The position numbers and the translations under genes were made by a program. This document shows positions 24,335 through 37,164 of a stretch of 64,000 nt of DNA, piece by piece; position 1 is the first letter of the stretch, and the number at the start of each line of letters is the position of its first letter. The DNA is from Prochilodus magdalenae (taxonomy: Eukaryota; Chordata; Actinopteri; Characiformes; Prochilodontidae). The DNA is taken from NCBI GenBank assembly GCA_024036415.1, contig JAMWET010000588.1, forward strand, positions 1 through 64,000. The letters are read 5' to 3'. The notes beneath the pieces are model-generated. The model saw only the letters and a program-made list of their open reading frames with translations, did no database searches and had not been told where the DNA came from.

Positions 24335-24440
24335 CTACAGAGTAAGTATTATTCAGAAAATGGATCATTCTCTGCACTGTAGTAACACTGACGTGGTGGT
24401 TGTGTGTCAGTGTATGTTGCACTGGTATAAGTGGATTAAC
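24335..24440 (-). repeat. Fragment of a teleost dispersed repeat (orientation opposite to 59880)
   Basis: The block with ATTCTCTGCACTGTAGTAACACTGACGTGGTGG followed by GTGTCAGTGTATGTTGCACTGGTATAAGTGGAT matches, from memory, a widespread fish repeat. Other parts of that repeat appear in the opposite orientation at 28052-28210 and 59880-60140. I cannot give the family name. Confidence 0.5.
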
Positions 24441-24449
24441 TATAAAGGA

Positions 24450-27110
24450 ATAGCTTCTCTTCTATCAGTAGGGTTTGTTACCTAACAAGATGCCCTAACA
24501 TATAATCTAGGCATAATAGATCATATGATTGTGTGAGATCAAAAAGGAAGCAATTAGGATGACATAAATCAGTCTACACAAGTCGAAGATAAAAGGCAAA
24601 GGCTCAGCAGGTGCACAAAACTGTTGTTGGTCTGCATGGACTGAAAAGGTGCTGCAAGGTTAGACTACCTTACTCATTTATGCTACATAAGACACACATG
24701 TCAACACAGAAGATAAAGAGTGAAGATTTGAAATGTGCCTAGAGACACATTACATATGTATGGACACCCAGGGGAACATGCATCGTGCATAGGTATCAGA
24801 ACTGCTATCTACACATTAGCTTGCACATTACAGATGTTTGAGGGCAGCACTTTGGCAGAGCTACGCTGAAATCATTCCAAATGAGAGACAATTTGGAATC
24901 TCAGCTGCACAGAGATGTGAGAGGGAGAGCTGTGATCAACACCTCATAAAGAAGACTGCTAATGAGAAAGTGAAGAGCACGCACACATATACTGGTGGTC
25001 CTGTTTGGGCTATGACAGATGTGTGGGGTGGTATCAAGGCCAAAAGTGGCTCAGTACTGGGCCCATGCCTGCAAGCACATTCCATGATACAGTTATGAGT
25101 GAAATACACCTGCTTGGCTCCTGGTCATGTTTATTAGATGCTACCAATGCCAGTTTTGGATCCTTTTGGCAGATCTGCAAACAGTACCTCCTCTAACCTT
25201 GGAGAGGTGCTGTTTCCACGGCTGATAGGTATATAACCAAGATCAAGAGAGTTTTATTAGCACAACAGATGCTTTCATGAACATTTTAACATTAGCTATG
25301 AAGTGCCAGGTCAGGTGTCAGCTTTCAAAATGCTGGACACGTTTATACCGGAGTATGATATCCCGGATGATTCTACACAAATAAAGCTATGATTGTTAAG
25401 AATAGCCATGTCAGGAGGATCATGGGAAGTGTGCACCCTCCTGAAAAGGGACCTTCTATGTTGTTAATGTTGTTAGTGCCAGTTAAAGGGTGTGTGGTAT
25501 GTGTTATCTATGTCAGGAAGTAAGGATGTTGTATGAGTGTCTTGTATTGGGCGTGGTGAGCTTGAGGGTTTGGTGTATAATTGGTGGTGACCTCCCACAC
25601 AAGTTCTATGCTTTGTTTGGGCTTCATCTGATTGTGTTGAATAATGTAGGTCTTTCAGTGTGAGTCAGTTATATTCTTAAAATGCCTCTATGTTACAAAT
25701 ACCAGCAGGGTGAAGAAAGCAATACAGGTGTGACTTATACACACCATTTAATAACCAATAATATGCATAGTGAAAGCAGCTGCTTTTGTGGTGTAAACTG
25801 TATTTGGTAAACTGTAGGATGAATTATGTGAAATCTCTGATTGCAGTCACAATCACAGACAGCGTTGCTATGGGAATAAGGGAACATGATTAAAAGCATA
25901 CTCTACTTGAATCTGATTAACTACTTAAAATATCCATGATATGTTTTACCATGTGATAGTTTGTGCCCTGCTCTCCTCGATACTAATTTCAGCTCTGTAT
26001 TTATTAATTAAGATGGAAAGCATCGCTTATTCACCTCTCGAGTCAATGTATAAAAGATATGCATCACCTCAGGAGTACCTCTCCTCCAGTCTTTACTAGA
26101 GATTTATACAATGTTATGATGTGACGATCATGCAGATGTTGCATTTGTATTATATATGTGTAATTGCCCTGAAAATGTACCAAAACAAACACTGACTATC
26201 ATGTACGAACACTTATCTAATATATTGAATCTGGAATTTAGAAGTCAGAGTCACATACACACTCTAGAAAAACTCTCTGGCTTGTTCTTTGGTTCCTTGG
26301 GAGAACTATGAAAAGTGCCAACATCACCACCACAGCCTTGAATGGTAGTTTTCTCTTACTGTTTTTTCTTTTTCATTTTACCTGCAGCACTAGAACATAC
26401 ATTTGTAATTTGTTTTTGTACATTTTGGAGGAGTAAATATTGCTATTGGAGTCAGATTTGCTACATAATAATCTAGGATTTTACAGGATTTGACCGTGTG
26501 TCAGTTATATGTATAGAACTATGATGATATAAATCTTGCTTCTGTATGGCATATTTAACCTTATACTGTAGATCCCACAGTGGCCAATGCCACCTGCTCT
26601 GCAAATACCATATATGGGAAGAATGCATCAATCACAACTACCATCAATGCAAAGTTTGTTTTTATGGTATTTTTAAAGTCTGTAACATTTTATACATTCA
26701 TACGTATCATGATAGATCATAGATCCTTCAACAAGGAGGGGACATACAGCATTTTAATGTTCCTTCAGTATAACAGATAGTTAGACTAATCAGTTAGACT
26801 AATCATGCCTAGAGATTTGATTATATTCATAATAATGAAGAACTTTATTATTAGTTATTGCACTTGGTCTGCTTCATTTTCCTGTTCTTTCTAGATATTC
26901 ATTTTTTTATAATATATTTTCCATACTATATGTACAATTCCAGTATCACCAAATCCACCCCTTGCAATAAGAGAAAATGGGTGAATGATAGATATGATAA
27001 GAAAACTGAATGCTAAAGCAGTAAAAGGAATTAGAGAATCTGGCCATGTGAGCCTCAAATACAGGAACGGCAGGAATGATGATTACCAGAGAGAAAAAAC
27101 ACAGACCAGA
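24450..27110. other. Intergenic DNA, nothing recognised
   Basis: Unique AT-rich sequence without exon-like frames, RNA genes or transposon ends that I can support. Confidence 0.45.
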
Positions 27111-27134
27111 GACTAAAGATCAGACAGCTCTCAA

Positions 27135-27184
27135 CACACACACACAAATACACATACGTGCACACACACACACACACACACACA
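27135..27184. repeat. (CA)n microsatellite
   Basis: A short CA array with AATACACATACGTG interruptions followed by a pure run. It forms the left flank of the GC-richer segment at 27.3 kb. Confidence 0.92.
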
Positions 27185-27339
27185 AAAGGGGAGGAGACAT
27201 TAGCGCTCCAGCATTGTCAGGATTGGGTATAAACAGGACACGCTAAATGACTGCTTACGTGTGTGATTTCTCTTTTCCCAGAACTCTTTCTACTGAAGGT
27301 GATCTGATGCGGGGTTACATCAGTGTCCTATGGTCTGTC

Positions 27340-27490
27340 CCCCATTTGATGACTCAATTAAAGCTGGGCTCTTGCTAGTGAAGAGCCCAGGCCATCAGGC
27401 TAGCTAATTAAACCTCAGACACTTACCAGAGAAGTTAATGGCCTTCAATTATGAATGAGGAGCTGGACAGCTCAGTCAATGGGCTAAATG
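27340..27490. other. Candidate conserved non-coding element with hairpin
   Basis: A repeat-poor block with TGACTCAATTAAAG, CTAGCTAATTAAAC and TCAATTATGAATGAGG, which are homeodomain-type AT cores, plus a TGACTCA-type AP-1 site. A perfect 10-bp inverted repeat lies at 27364-27373 / 27381-27390 with a 7-nt loop. No exon is supported. Enhancer function is inference. Confidence 0.3.
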
Positions 27491-28051
27491 AAAACTCTGC
27501 TGATCACAAAAACCACCAGTCTTCATCAACCTGGAGAAATCTCACTCGGCCTCACTGGTGAACTCTCTTTAGTCAAATGCTAGTACTTAGTAGTGGCACA
27601 AGAATAATATAGCTGCTAACGTAAGTAATGATAGCTGTCCTAAATAAAATGTATGTACACTTAATGAATTAATGTGTGCTTGTCTGCTCTGCTTCATGAG
27701 ATACACTGCTGAAGAGATGAGGTGGTAAGAATGAGCTGGTTTGCTGTCTGTTCATTCGTTTAGGTCTTGTGACTACTGTAGTAACGGATTGATAACGGCC
27801 TTTTGTGACTTCTGCAATAACGGATAAATATCCCAGTAATTCTGTTGTGCCTCATAAACTCAAACCCAGCACAGTGTTAAAAATCAAAAGGCACTTAAAT
27901 GACTTCTCTTAAAGTAGAATTACTATGTTTATTAAGTTGCTGAAATGTACACAAATATAAACTATAGCATGTTTACCCTGCTTCATTAAAAGAAGTAGTC
28001 ATCACAGAACTGTTACACTGCACAGTCCATCCAGTTACATATTTATATCAC

Positions 28052-28210
28052 TGCTGCACTGAGAATGGTTCACCACCCAAAAACAGCAATATCTGGTCAC
28101 CACTAGTACTGTTGTGGTCCCTTTCTGCTGATTGGATTCCACAACAGATGCTACAGAGGGTAATTGTAAACCTGCAATGCGTACCTATGTGGCAGGTGTA
28201 ATGCCCAATG
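28052..28210 (+). repeat. Degenerate fragment of the 59880-type dispersed repeat
   Basis: CTGCACTGAGAATGGTTCACCACCCAA at the left resembles the diagnostic start of the family seen more fully at 59880-60140. GTGTAATGCCCAATGAGTGTA at the right fits its end. The middle is strongly diverged. Confidence 0.4.
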
Positions 28211-28962
28211 AGTGTACATACAACATATGTCTACCAAATAAACTGACAACTCAGAGTACACTAGCTATATAGGTATGTTATAGCACAGAGCAGAAGACAA
28301 ACCCATGCTATAATTCTTCCCAGGAAGTTCTGTTTACATAAACTCGCTGAACATCGCAAACATTACAGCTTACAATGGCAGTAGGTCACCAAGACCCACA
28401 GGTCACTCCACCTCCCCAACTCTCTCACAACCCAAATCCAATAAAACATTACTAACTCATACCCAAAATTTAAACCACAAACAGCAACATACAGCAACAA
28501 TACACAGTCCCCTCTGCGCATAACCCTTTTCATAAGACTCTCTGCATGCCAGCTCATAAGAGACAGCATGCCCCATAGCAGACCCCAGAATATATACTGT
28601 GACATTAGTGACTCATGATGAAAACATCCTTTGACCTCTGCTCTTTCATTCTGTTTTGCATCTCCTCAGTGATGTTGTGTAAATGACTTTGTTGTGATTT
28701 AATGGAGATTAGAGAGGAAGGCATGTGACTCTGCATCTAAAGTTATATCTAAGGCCATAAAGGCCAGAATAAAAAAAAAAAAAAAAAAGAACCGTGTGTG
28801 TTGTCCTGGTCTGGGGTCAGTTTCCCTATTAGAGCAGACCACCCGCCTCCATGCCAACTCCAGAGACTCTAGAGAGCATCAGATGAAAGAGGTGTGTTTC
28901 TCTCACTTGGGCTCAAATGCCCTCAGCATGGAATCATCCCAGTCTGAAGACACCACAAAGAG

Positions 28963-29562
28963 AATGCACACACACGCACATACACACACACATATACACG
29001 CACCCACACACACATACACACCCACATACACTCACACACATGCACACACACACATACACACACACACAGACACACACGCACACACACACACACCCACACA
29101 CACGCACACACACATACACACACACCCACATACACGCGCACACACACACGCATGCACGCACGCTAGCACACGCACACACACACACCCACATACACACACA
29201 CACACGCACACACATGCACGCACACGCACACACACACTCACACACACGCAGACACACGCACACATACACGCACACACACGCACACACACACATGCACACA
29301 CACACACACGCACACACACACACACATACACACACACACCCACATACACACACGCGCGCACACACGCACACACATGCACACATGCACACACACGCACACA
29401 CACGCACACACACACACGCACACACACACACATACACACACACCCACATACACACACGCGCGCACACACGCACACACATGCACACACGTGCACACACACA
29501 CGCAGACACACGCACACACACACACGCACACACACGCACACACACACACGCACACACACAGG
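28963..29562. repeat. 600-bp compound CA/CG microsatellite
   Basis: Alternating purine-pyrimidine sequence, mainly CA with frequent CACG, CATA, CACC and CATG interruptions and two CGCGCG cores (about 29353-29358 and 29457-29462). A block around the CGCGCG cores is duplicated with a 104-bp offset, which shows segmental as well as slippage growth. It is the longest simple array in the window, is a strong Z-DNA candidate on sequence grounds, and explains all long His-Thr and Cys-Val frames here. Confidence 0.97.
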
Positions 29563-29599
29563 TTTCTAAATACCACTCAAACCATTAAAACTGCGTCAG

Positions 29600-31025
29600 T
29601 CTGACCATTCTGTAAATACATCCCCCTTCAACGAGGCTACTACTATAAATGTATAAATGTTATTGAGCATGGTGCATCACCTTACTATATTCTATTCTGT
29701 GTGAAAATAGTCATGGGGTGTAAACTCCATGTATAAATGTACAGGTTCAACAGTGAAAGAATATAATCAGCAGTGCACTGCTTACTCAGTTCCAATTTCA
29801 CAAAACTGCTCTCTAAAATACGCTTATTCAGCCCAAGAGCAGGAAAGCATGTTGAATAAATATATTTGGCACTACAGCCGGAATTCTCTCATAACATCAG
29901 TGGAAGCTTGCAGGATTAGGCTTACATTGATTTTGTATTTTTAAGGGTTGTTACAGGTGATAAAGAACAACCCCCTTTCTAATACACTGTAATTTGTTAT
30001 TTAGAGTGCACTGCTGCCATGCACACTTATGCATAACCACTAAATGCAGGACATTCCCCCTGCAGGGCAGTTATTATGTGTAATCAGAGCTCCACATGTA
30101 GCAGTAACTCGAGCTAGTGTTTTAACAATGGCTTTCGAATGGTTGGAGAGTGATGCTACTATTGTTACATTTCTGGGAAAACTAATTCACTAACCAGTTA
30201 TTTTACCTGTATTTTTACACTGGTGCTTATAATCAAAGACAATACAGGGAAAAACAATAAAAACTCCAGGTAGATCCCGTTTGAGAGCAGTCCCTTTTGA
30301 CTTCACGTTGAATGAGCCTCAATAAGTTGCAGCTGTCAGTCCAAGGATTCAGCCAAAGGGTACCGAGGAGAGGTCATGAGTTTTTTGTGGTTATTTGATT
30401 GACTAGCAGAAAATTAATGGCTTGTATGAAACATATTACAAAACAAAAGGTCTGACTTTCTTTGCAGGGTTTATTTGCGTATATCATTTGTATTATGCCA
30501 TAATTCGTAGCTGTGGACAGGGGCATAACTGTGTGGTTAAACCCTTTAGGGCATGACAGTGTAGTTAAACCTTTGATTGGTGTTCAGTACAGCTATACAA
30601 ACTTCTCTTTGGGGGTAGGGAGTGAAACATAATGTTGAAGTAATGCTGAAATTCTCTGAATAACTTTGATGATTAATGAACATTTGAGATGCCAGTATGG
30701 AAAGACTAATGAAAAAGCAATGCTGTTATGTATTAGTTTACCCAATATAATATACTCATCTCCTGTTTTCAGTTATTTTAGATTTTTTATTGTATGCAGA
30801 CTTCTGGGACTATTGCGTCTGTACACAGTTCTTCCAATATATATGCTTGCTGCTGAACTTACACTAAAAGTGGAATGCCAATCATTTTAACAATTTTAGG
30901 GTTCATATCATGGAATACCCATTTGCCAGTCCTCAAGTGATATAGAAAAAATAACCTACGGAAAAGTCAAAGCATGACTGTTTTTACTCAAGTAGAAATA
31001 TAAGAAGTGTGACTTTATATTCTAA
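29600..31025. other. Intergenic DNA, nothing recognised
   Basis: Unique AT-rich sequence. Open frames at 29729-29944 and 30666-30890 have no recognisable domains or splice context. Confidence 0.45.
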
Positions 31026-31029
31026 TTGA

Positions 31030-31110
31030 CATTCCACCCTAAAAAGTCATGTGGTTATACGCAGCACCTGTGCTCATGAACATGACTGCTACACAATTTA
31101 AGGTGGAATG
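31030..31110. mobile_element. Short palindromic MITE (CACCTTAAA inverted ends), copy 2
   Basis: An 81-bp element with 14-bp inverted repeats (31030-31043 and 31097-31110, one mismatch). Its reverse complement matches copy 1 at 2536-2627 through most of the interior, including TTGTGTAGCAGTCA and ACATGACTTTTT. It is non-coding and small enough that the whole element could fold as one hairpin. Confidence 0.75.
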
Positions 31111-31974
31111 AAAACTTTCACTGAATCTTCTGTACAAGTCTTAGTTAGCACACCGGGGCTGTATCAGTAGAGACAGTGGTCGCTGATTTAACCTCTGATT
31201 TCAGTTATAAACTCTGGGGAATTTAGTTTATGCATTAGCTCATAGTATGTGTTCAAAACACTACCGGCTCACCGGGAATTCTCCCCCTGCTCTCCTGAAC
31301 ACCCGGTCCGGCACTAAGTAAGGCCATAGATTTTTTGGGATTCTGTTTATTTTCCCCACTTGTACACTGATGATTGCCTGAAAGCCGTGAAAGTAGCCGT
31401 GAAACTCTGCTACAGCCCCTCCACACACACACCCAAGTCCTCTTCACAGTCGATTTGCATTTCATTAGGTGCCTGAATAGACCTGCCTGATTAAAAACAT
31501 AATAATTAATAGAGAGAGCTAAAACTGAAGTACTGAGCCTGTTTTGAGGATGTGGTGAGTAAATAGTACTGAATTCTATTTTGAAATGTAGTGAGTAAAA
31601 AAGCATTAGGTGGCAGAAATAGTCAAGTAAAGTCCAGATAAAATCTAAATCTATGCACTGGCATAAAAGTTCACTATGGAATTGTCTGAAGTAAAAGATC
31701 ATGCTCTGGATAAAGTTTGGGATGAACTCGAGAGGCTTTGTTTCTAACATATTTGCATCAGTAAAATCTTATTTATTTATATATAGTTATTAGAGGCCAG
31801 ATGTCTTTATTATTATTTAGGATATTTAGGCGACCTCTTCCTCTACAATTTCCGCTGACTCTGCTCCAATTCTCATCAACTCTCTGAAGTCCTGGAGGTG
31901 TGTCTGTGTGTGTTTGCCTTATTAGTTTATAAAGATATTCAGCCTTAGTGTTATAGAGAGTGTTATAGGTTTTA

Positions 31975-32176
31975 TCCTCCTGAGACCCAGACTTGCTTGG
32001 TGTGCAATTTTAATTTCTCCTAGCTATTGGTGATCAGTAGAACCTAACAAGTATAAAAACTAAATGTTAACTTTGTACAGGAATTTGTTTTGGCAAAAAG
32101 GGTCAACGTTTTAAAAAGTATCATGGTGCAGAGGAGCAGAACTGTAATGTCCTCATATGAGGATGCTGGGGTCTTA
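31975..32176 (+). mobile_element. CTGAGACCC / GGGTCT repeat, copy 1
   Basis: About 200 bp closely similar to 63372-63597. It starts CCTCCTGAGACCCAGAC and ends at GCTGGGGTCT, so the ends are inverted (GAGACCC/GGGTCT). The interior shares GACTTGCTTGGTGTGCAATT, GTATAAAAACTAAA, GGTCAACGTTTTAAAAAGTA and a TCCTCATATGAGGA palindrome near 32149-32162. The short inverted ends suggest a MITE-type non-autonomous DNA element. The class is not determined. Confidence 0.7.
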
Positions 32177-32199
32177 AATGGTTATGTTATGTCTCAGGA

Positions 32200-34030
32200 G
32201 GTTATGTTTAGTCAGAGGCTTATTTTTTTGCACTACAAAGGACTTGTGAAAAGGCCTGTTTGTGAATGGGCCACGTGTTTTTTAAATGTTTAAAGCAGTG
32301 TTTAAATATGTGAAGGAAATATTTAATTTGCTGCATGCTTAAGAAGAACCAATGGAATACAATCAAATTATGCTTCAAGATATGTGTCACACTGACCTCA
32401 GAGATGGAGATGCACATCCTAATATCCATAATTTCACCTTTAGTCCACCCATTTATGCTGAAGCCGTTTTATTTTAATGTGGCAGAATACAGGTCAGATT
32501 TCATTTACATATATCAGCCTTAAAGACAGTAACGAAACTGGGCTGTTTAATAAAGTGGGTTGGAAAACGAAAACAGGAATTATGGCTATTTTTGGTATGT
32601 AAAGCCACACAAATGTCACTCCTGTGTGGGTGGGGCAGGTGGGGATAAAGGGTATATGGATGGACGAAAAATAAAGAATAAGGACCCCATTATTAGGCTG
32701 CCTGATTAAATCTGTGTGACCCTTATTGTTTACACATGGGACTGTACCTGATACACGCTGTATAGCAGAGCTCATGTACAGTTTCTTTACTTTTGACTAT
32801 TGCTGTATGCTGTATCACATGGCCACACACCAGTGATAGAGATCTCACAAGCATGTGTAACTGTACGTCTGACTGGAAGAGTATGTCTATGTGTGTAAGT
32901 ATGTGACCTCTGTACCTGTACCGTAAGCTTGATTCCCATCCATGGTGGGAAAAGAGGGTCTCAGGTTTTAATGTCTTTTTCTCTTTTGAACTTCACAGGT
33001 CTGTCGGCTCCAATTTGCTCGCATTGAGAAGGAACAGGCTTCCCCCCCCCAAATAAAGACACCTGTTGTTTGTTTGGCTTACATAAGAGTGTGCTGCTTC
33101 CCACAAAAAAGCCTGTGGCAGATCCTTCACATTCATCCTGCCTCCTTTGTCTCCCCATCTCTCTCTTTTTATTGTCCGCCTCCTCCCCTATATGATATCT
33201 GTGGGTGCGCGTCTTGTTCTTCTCTCGATCCTTGCTTTTTCTATGATCTTTTTCTTCACAGTGCGGTGCATGCTGGGAGGAAGCTCACCAGCTTCCTATT
33301 GTGCTGCTGTTGCCATCGGTTAGGCTGCAGTGACTAAGTGCTTTGATTGGCTCAGAAAGCATATTTTCACTGTTGTAACAAACCCCATATGTCTGAGATT
33401 TAATTTTTTTTATTTTTACATGAGAAAGAAAAATGTCTTTATTAAGTCTTAAGGTTAATAAGGATTTAATTAGGATTACATTAGAGTTGTTTTCAAGTAA
33501 CTTTGGACCATATCTGTTCCAGGTCATTGATTAGAAGGTGCACAGAATGTAAATGATAAATGTTTGCAAATGGTGCAAAAATGAACGTTTTAGGTATCTG
33601 CTGGAGACACTTCAGAACATCACAGTGTCTGTGTTCCTTCTTGCTCCAAAATCACTCCTATACTGCTGTGTCCAGTGAGCCACTACTTTATTTCCCACAC
33701 TGTTTATGTGCACAGCTATGATTCAAGCCATGGATTCAAGTTGTAGAGATTGGATAAAGATTTTTTGGTTATTAGTGAAATTATTCATCCACATATACAA
33801 GCAATAACAAACTATACTCATGTCACTGCTCATTTAACTTTATATTAACTTTATATTAGTCTGTATATTATAATTGTTAAAAATCCCACAAGTGTCAATC
33901 ATTGTAGCCAATGATAAGTAGAAGATAGTACCATACTTCTGCCCCCACCCACAATCCCCTGCATCCCTGTAGCCCTCCACACACACATGTGGCAAAACCC
34001 TTGCTCCCATCCCCTAGCCCCTTCCCAGCA
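32200..34030. other. Intergenic DNA, no gene supported
   Basis: Contains a poly-C run near 33043-33051 and a T/C-rich stretch near 33140-33190. Short frames here do not show known domains. Confidence 0.45.
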
Positions 34031-34034
34031 GTAT

Positions 34035-34260
34035 GTGTGTGTGGTGTCCTAGCTCTGCCAGGCCACAGGATCCTCAGTGTGTGAGGTGGATGGCCTCGAC
34101 TGGGGACAGTAGCCCACACACAATTAAATTAGCCTGCGCTTGGCACTCAGTGCTCTTGCCCCAAACCTGCCTACCTGCTGATTTAATTTCCTCTGCTGCT
34201 CTGCTGAGAGTCTCTCCTCTGCCCCTCAGTGACCGCCCCTCTCACCTTTCATACACACCC
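34035..34260. other. GC-rich island, candidate conserved non-coding element
   Basis: A repeat-poor block with CAATTAAATTAGCCTGCGCT, whose last 15 bases match 5216-5230 with one change, and TGATTTAATTTCC. There is no recognised coding family. The shared motif makes a regulatory reading plausible but unproven. Confidence 0.3.
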
Positions 34261-34645
34261 ATAGAAATAGAGAGACTATACAATGTACACTAAATATGTC
34301 CTGCACTGTATAGATATAGCTGTGAGCCTCTTAAACCGCAGCCTATATCCAGTTCTTAATCATATGACTTACTATTATCAATAATTACTATGAATTATTC
34401 AGTAAATACTTAAATAATTGTAAATAATTATGTAGTTATGAGAGTGAAGAACTAAAGTGTGTGCCCACATTTAGACCCTTTTGGGTCTTCACCCAAACAC
34501 TTTCATTTACACCCACCCATCCTTTCCCCGCCCACCTATACATGCACACTTCTGGCCATTATTTGCATGCAGTAAAGGTCTCTCCTCATACACAGACAGC
34601 TCACTGATATCATATATTAACTATACTATACTGATATATATATTA

Positions 34646-34777
34646 ACTATACTAAATGAAGTGTAGTGCATTAACTCAACTATATAATATCATATATAGT
34701 GTACAAAGTTGACTATACTAAACAAAATATAGTGTACAAAATCCACTATACTAAATCATGTGTAGCGTACTAAATCT
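34646..34777. repeat. 33-bp minisatellite, four units
   Basis: Four consecutive units of exactly 33 bp begin ACTATA at 34646, 34679, 34712 and 34745. Each has an ACTATACTAAA start, a TATAGTGTA/TGTAGTG core and an AAATC-like end. A partial unit may precede at about 34620. Units are diverged, so the array is old. Confidence 0.85.
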
Positions 34778-35134
34778 GTACTGTATTAGACCATCTTTAC
34801 TGACTTATGGACATTACTAATTCAAATATATACTCACCCACCCTTACTGTACTATATTAGGTATAATAACTCACCTATAGTGTAATAGATCAGTAGTACT
34901 ACCTTATGTGTTCCAGCTCAGTTACACCACTCTATAACCTATAATATGTTAATGTAGGTCCTCTACCAAATTTTCAACTAGTCATACAAAACATTGTCAA
35001 TATTGATAAATCAGTAAGTCTTTTTTGCTCTTTTTTCTAATGTTTACATTTTCTTGTTTCTCAATATAGTCAAACCGCCCCAACTACTTCAGAAATTCTT
35101 CATCCAGAATATCCTACTTCACTTTTTCTATCTC

Positions 35135-35137
<3 letters not shown>

Positions 35138-35169
<32 letters not shown>

Positions 35170-35174
35170 CACAT
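35138..35174. repeat. (CT)n(CA)n microsatellite
   Basis: A compound array: CT run, then CA run with one CGC interruption. Confidence 0.9.
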
Positions 35175-35567
35175 ATACCGTCTCTCCACATGCACACATA
35201 TAAACTGGTCCACATGATGGCATTAGTTGGGGAGTTGGCCGATCTCCAGGTGTCCCAGTGTTCTGTAATATTGCCTTCCCTATATTTCACTCCCCCTCTT
35301 CCCAGCTCTGCTGAGCAAACTCAATCAGCTTCCCCTCCGCGCCCCCGCCCCAAACACACACCACTTCCCATTGCCCGTCTGCGCCACTCAGGAGTGTGTG
35401 CCATGAATGTATAGAGACAGATGCTGTATGCTGATGGTGTTTCTTATTTTAAAGCTGCTCCATTTTTGCATCTGCAGAGGTCTGAATTGAATCGCATCTG
35501 TAAATATATCCGAAAGTATATATGTGTGTGTGTGTATGTATGTTTGTCTGCATGTGAGCATAGGAGC

Positions 35568-35568
<1 letters not shown>

Positions 35569-35604
<36 letters not shown>
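35569..35604. repeat. (GA)n microsatellite
   Basis: About 36 bp of pure GA preceded by a GT/TATG-rich stretch (35520-35550). The Arg-Glu run in an overlapping frame is a by-product. Confidence 0.95.
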
Positions 35605-35605
<1 letters not shown>

Positions 35606-35980
35606 CTTGTATGTGTGTCTGTGTAATTGTATTTAAAAGCCCTAACCCCAAGTTGTTGTCTTGACACCATGTCGTCATATGAATCTGGAATGTCTGAATT
35701 TCAGTTGTATTAAAATTTAATCAAGATTAAAGAATGTCTGCTCAGGGGACGTGACCTCCTACACACATAGACACATTCATACAAAGCAGAATTCAACACA
35801 CTCCTACACAGATATCAAGGGAGAGTCACTGGTGGTAAAAATGCTGAGAAATTACATTTCAATCCAGTCTTCATTATCCACATTTAAGACATTAGTTTGT
35901 GTAGTTTGTTTAGAGAATTATTTCTATTGTACTTCTACTGTATATATCAGTTGACTAAACTACATCAGAAAAACAAATCA

Positions 35981-36024
<44 letters not shown>
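35981..36024. repeat. (CA)n microsatellite
   Basis: A pure CA dinucleotide run of about 44 bp. Confidence 0.96.
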
Positions 36025-36028
<4 letters not shown>

Positions 36029-36636
36029 TATATACATCTACATGCATGTATTTGTATTTCTACCTTTGTAGGGACTATATTTATTACTGTTGTTAATAAT
36101 TAAAAACCTCCCATCTACAGTCTTAACCAAGTCCGCTGCTCTAAAATGGTAACTCAGTAAATTTGCCATTTTGTTTGGTACCTTTGGTGTAAAAATTTGT
36201 TTTTTGTAGTATATGACATATACACAAGTTTGTCTCAGCTTGTTTGACCACACACACACATACATACATGCCCACACAAACACACATGCACGTGCAATGA
36301 CTGACTCTCATTTGTTCTACACACATCAATAACCTGGCTTTTAAGACTGAGGAGTCGAGTGACCCTGCCACTCAGGTACGTCTAGCCCAACAGCACAGCT
36401 GCTCACTGTTGGTGTGGAAATAAAAGATCTGAAGCTGCTAAGGGACACATCATTTTTCTGATCAGTTAATTAATCAATTAATCTCACTATCAAATTCATA
36501 CGTTAAGAATTACTTCAAATAGGGTTTTTAGTCTAGCTACAAAACTAACAAAGTGTTTGTTTCACATGGTATAAAAACATATGTAACTGATTAGTCTGAA
36601 AGTTTTTTGTATAAAAAAAGCTTAGCCTCAGACAGC

Positions 36637-36671
<35 letters not shown>

Positions 36672-36720
36672 GTAGTAGTAGTAGTAGTCGTAAAAGTAGT
36701 ATTAGTATTTTTATTATTAT
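36637..36720. repeat. (TTA)n(TAG)n trinucleotide microsatellite
   Basis: A TTA array switches to TAG and ends in a degenerate tail, with a second short TTA run. The Asn/Thr-rich minus-strand frame is its shadow. Confidence 0.95.
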
Positions 36721-37164
36721 GTGTGGTGTAATTACAAATTATAAGAGATCTCATGGCTTGCCAACTTCCCCTGGAGGAACCATTGGCTTATTAATAATTT
36801 ATAAAGAGTTTTAAGCTGATTATAGTGCACATAGTTACATACAGTTACAGTAAATGTGTATGAACTGCGCTGTAATTATCAGTGGTGTACGCCAAACTGC
36901 ATAAAGCCATAACAGATGTAAAGCAGTATGTTAAGCTCTTGTTAGTGTTTTGGATAGGAAATGTGAGCATGTGTTTCCTGTCTGTGGAAGCATGCCAAGT
37001 TCAAGACCTCTTGACTCATCCACTTAAGGAATGCACAAAGCTTTGAAACTGATGTGGTAATGAATAACTACAGGTTTTCTTTAAACCCCATTGAGATCTA
37101 CTGAGTCACAACAACCCTGACCGTCTGCATCTCCAAAAGCAGACCCAAATATGGAATGGGTATG

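Noticed and set aside
28796..29569. The longest open frame in the window (257 codons, His-Thr-rich), with several Cys-Val-rich frames on the opposite strand
   Set aside because: It lies almost wholly in a CA/CG microsatellite. Dinucleotide repeats stay open in all frames without coding.
31253..31750. 165-codon minus-strand frame
   Set aside because: No recognisable domain, low-complexity Ser/Leu/Phe composition in half of it, and no splice or promoter context.
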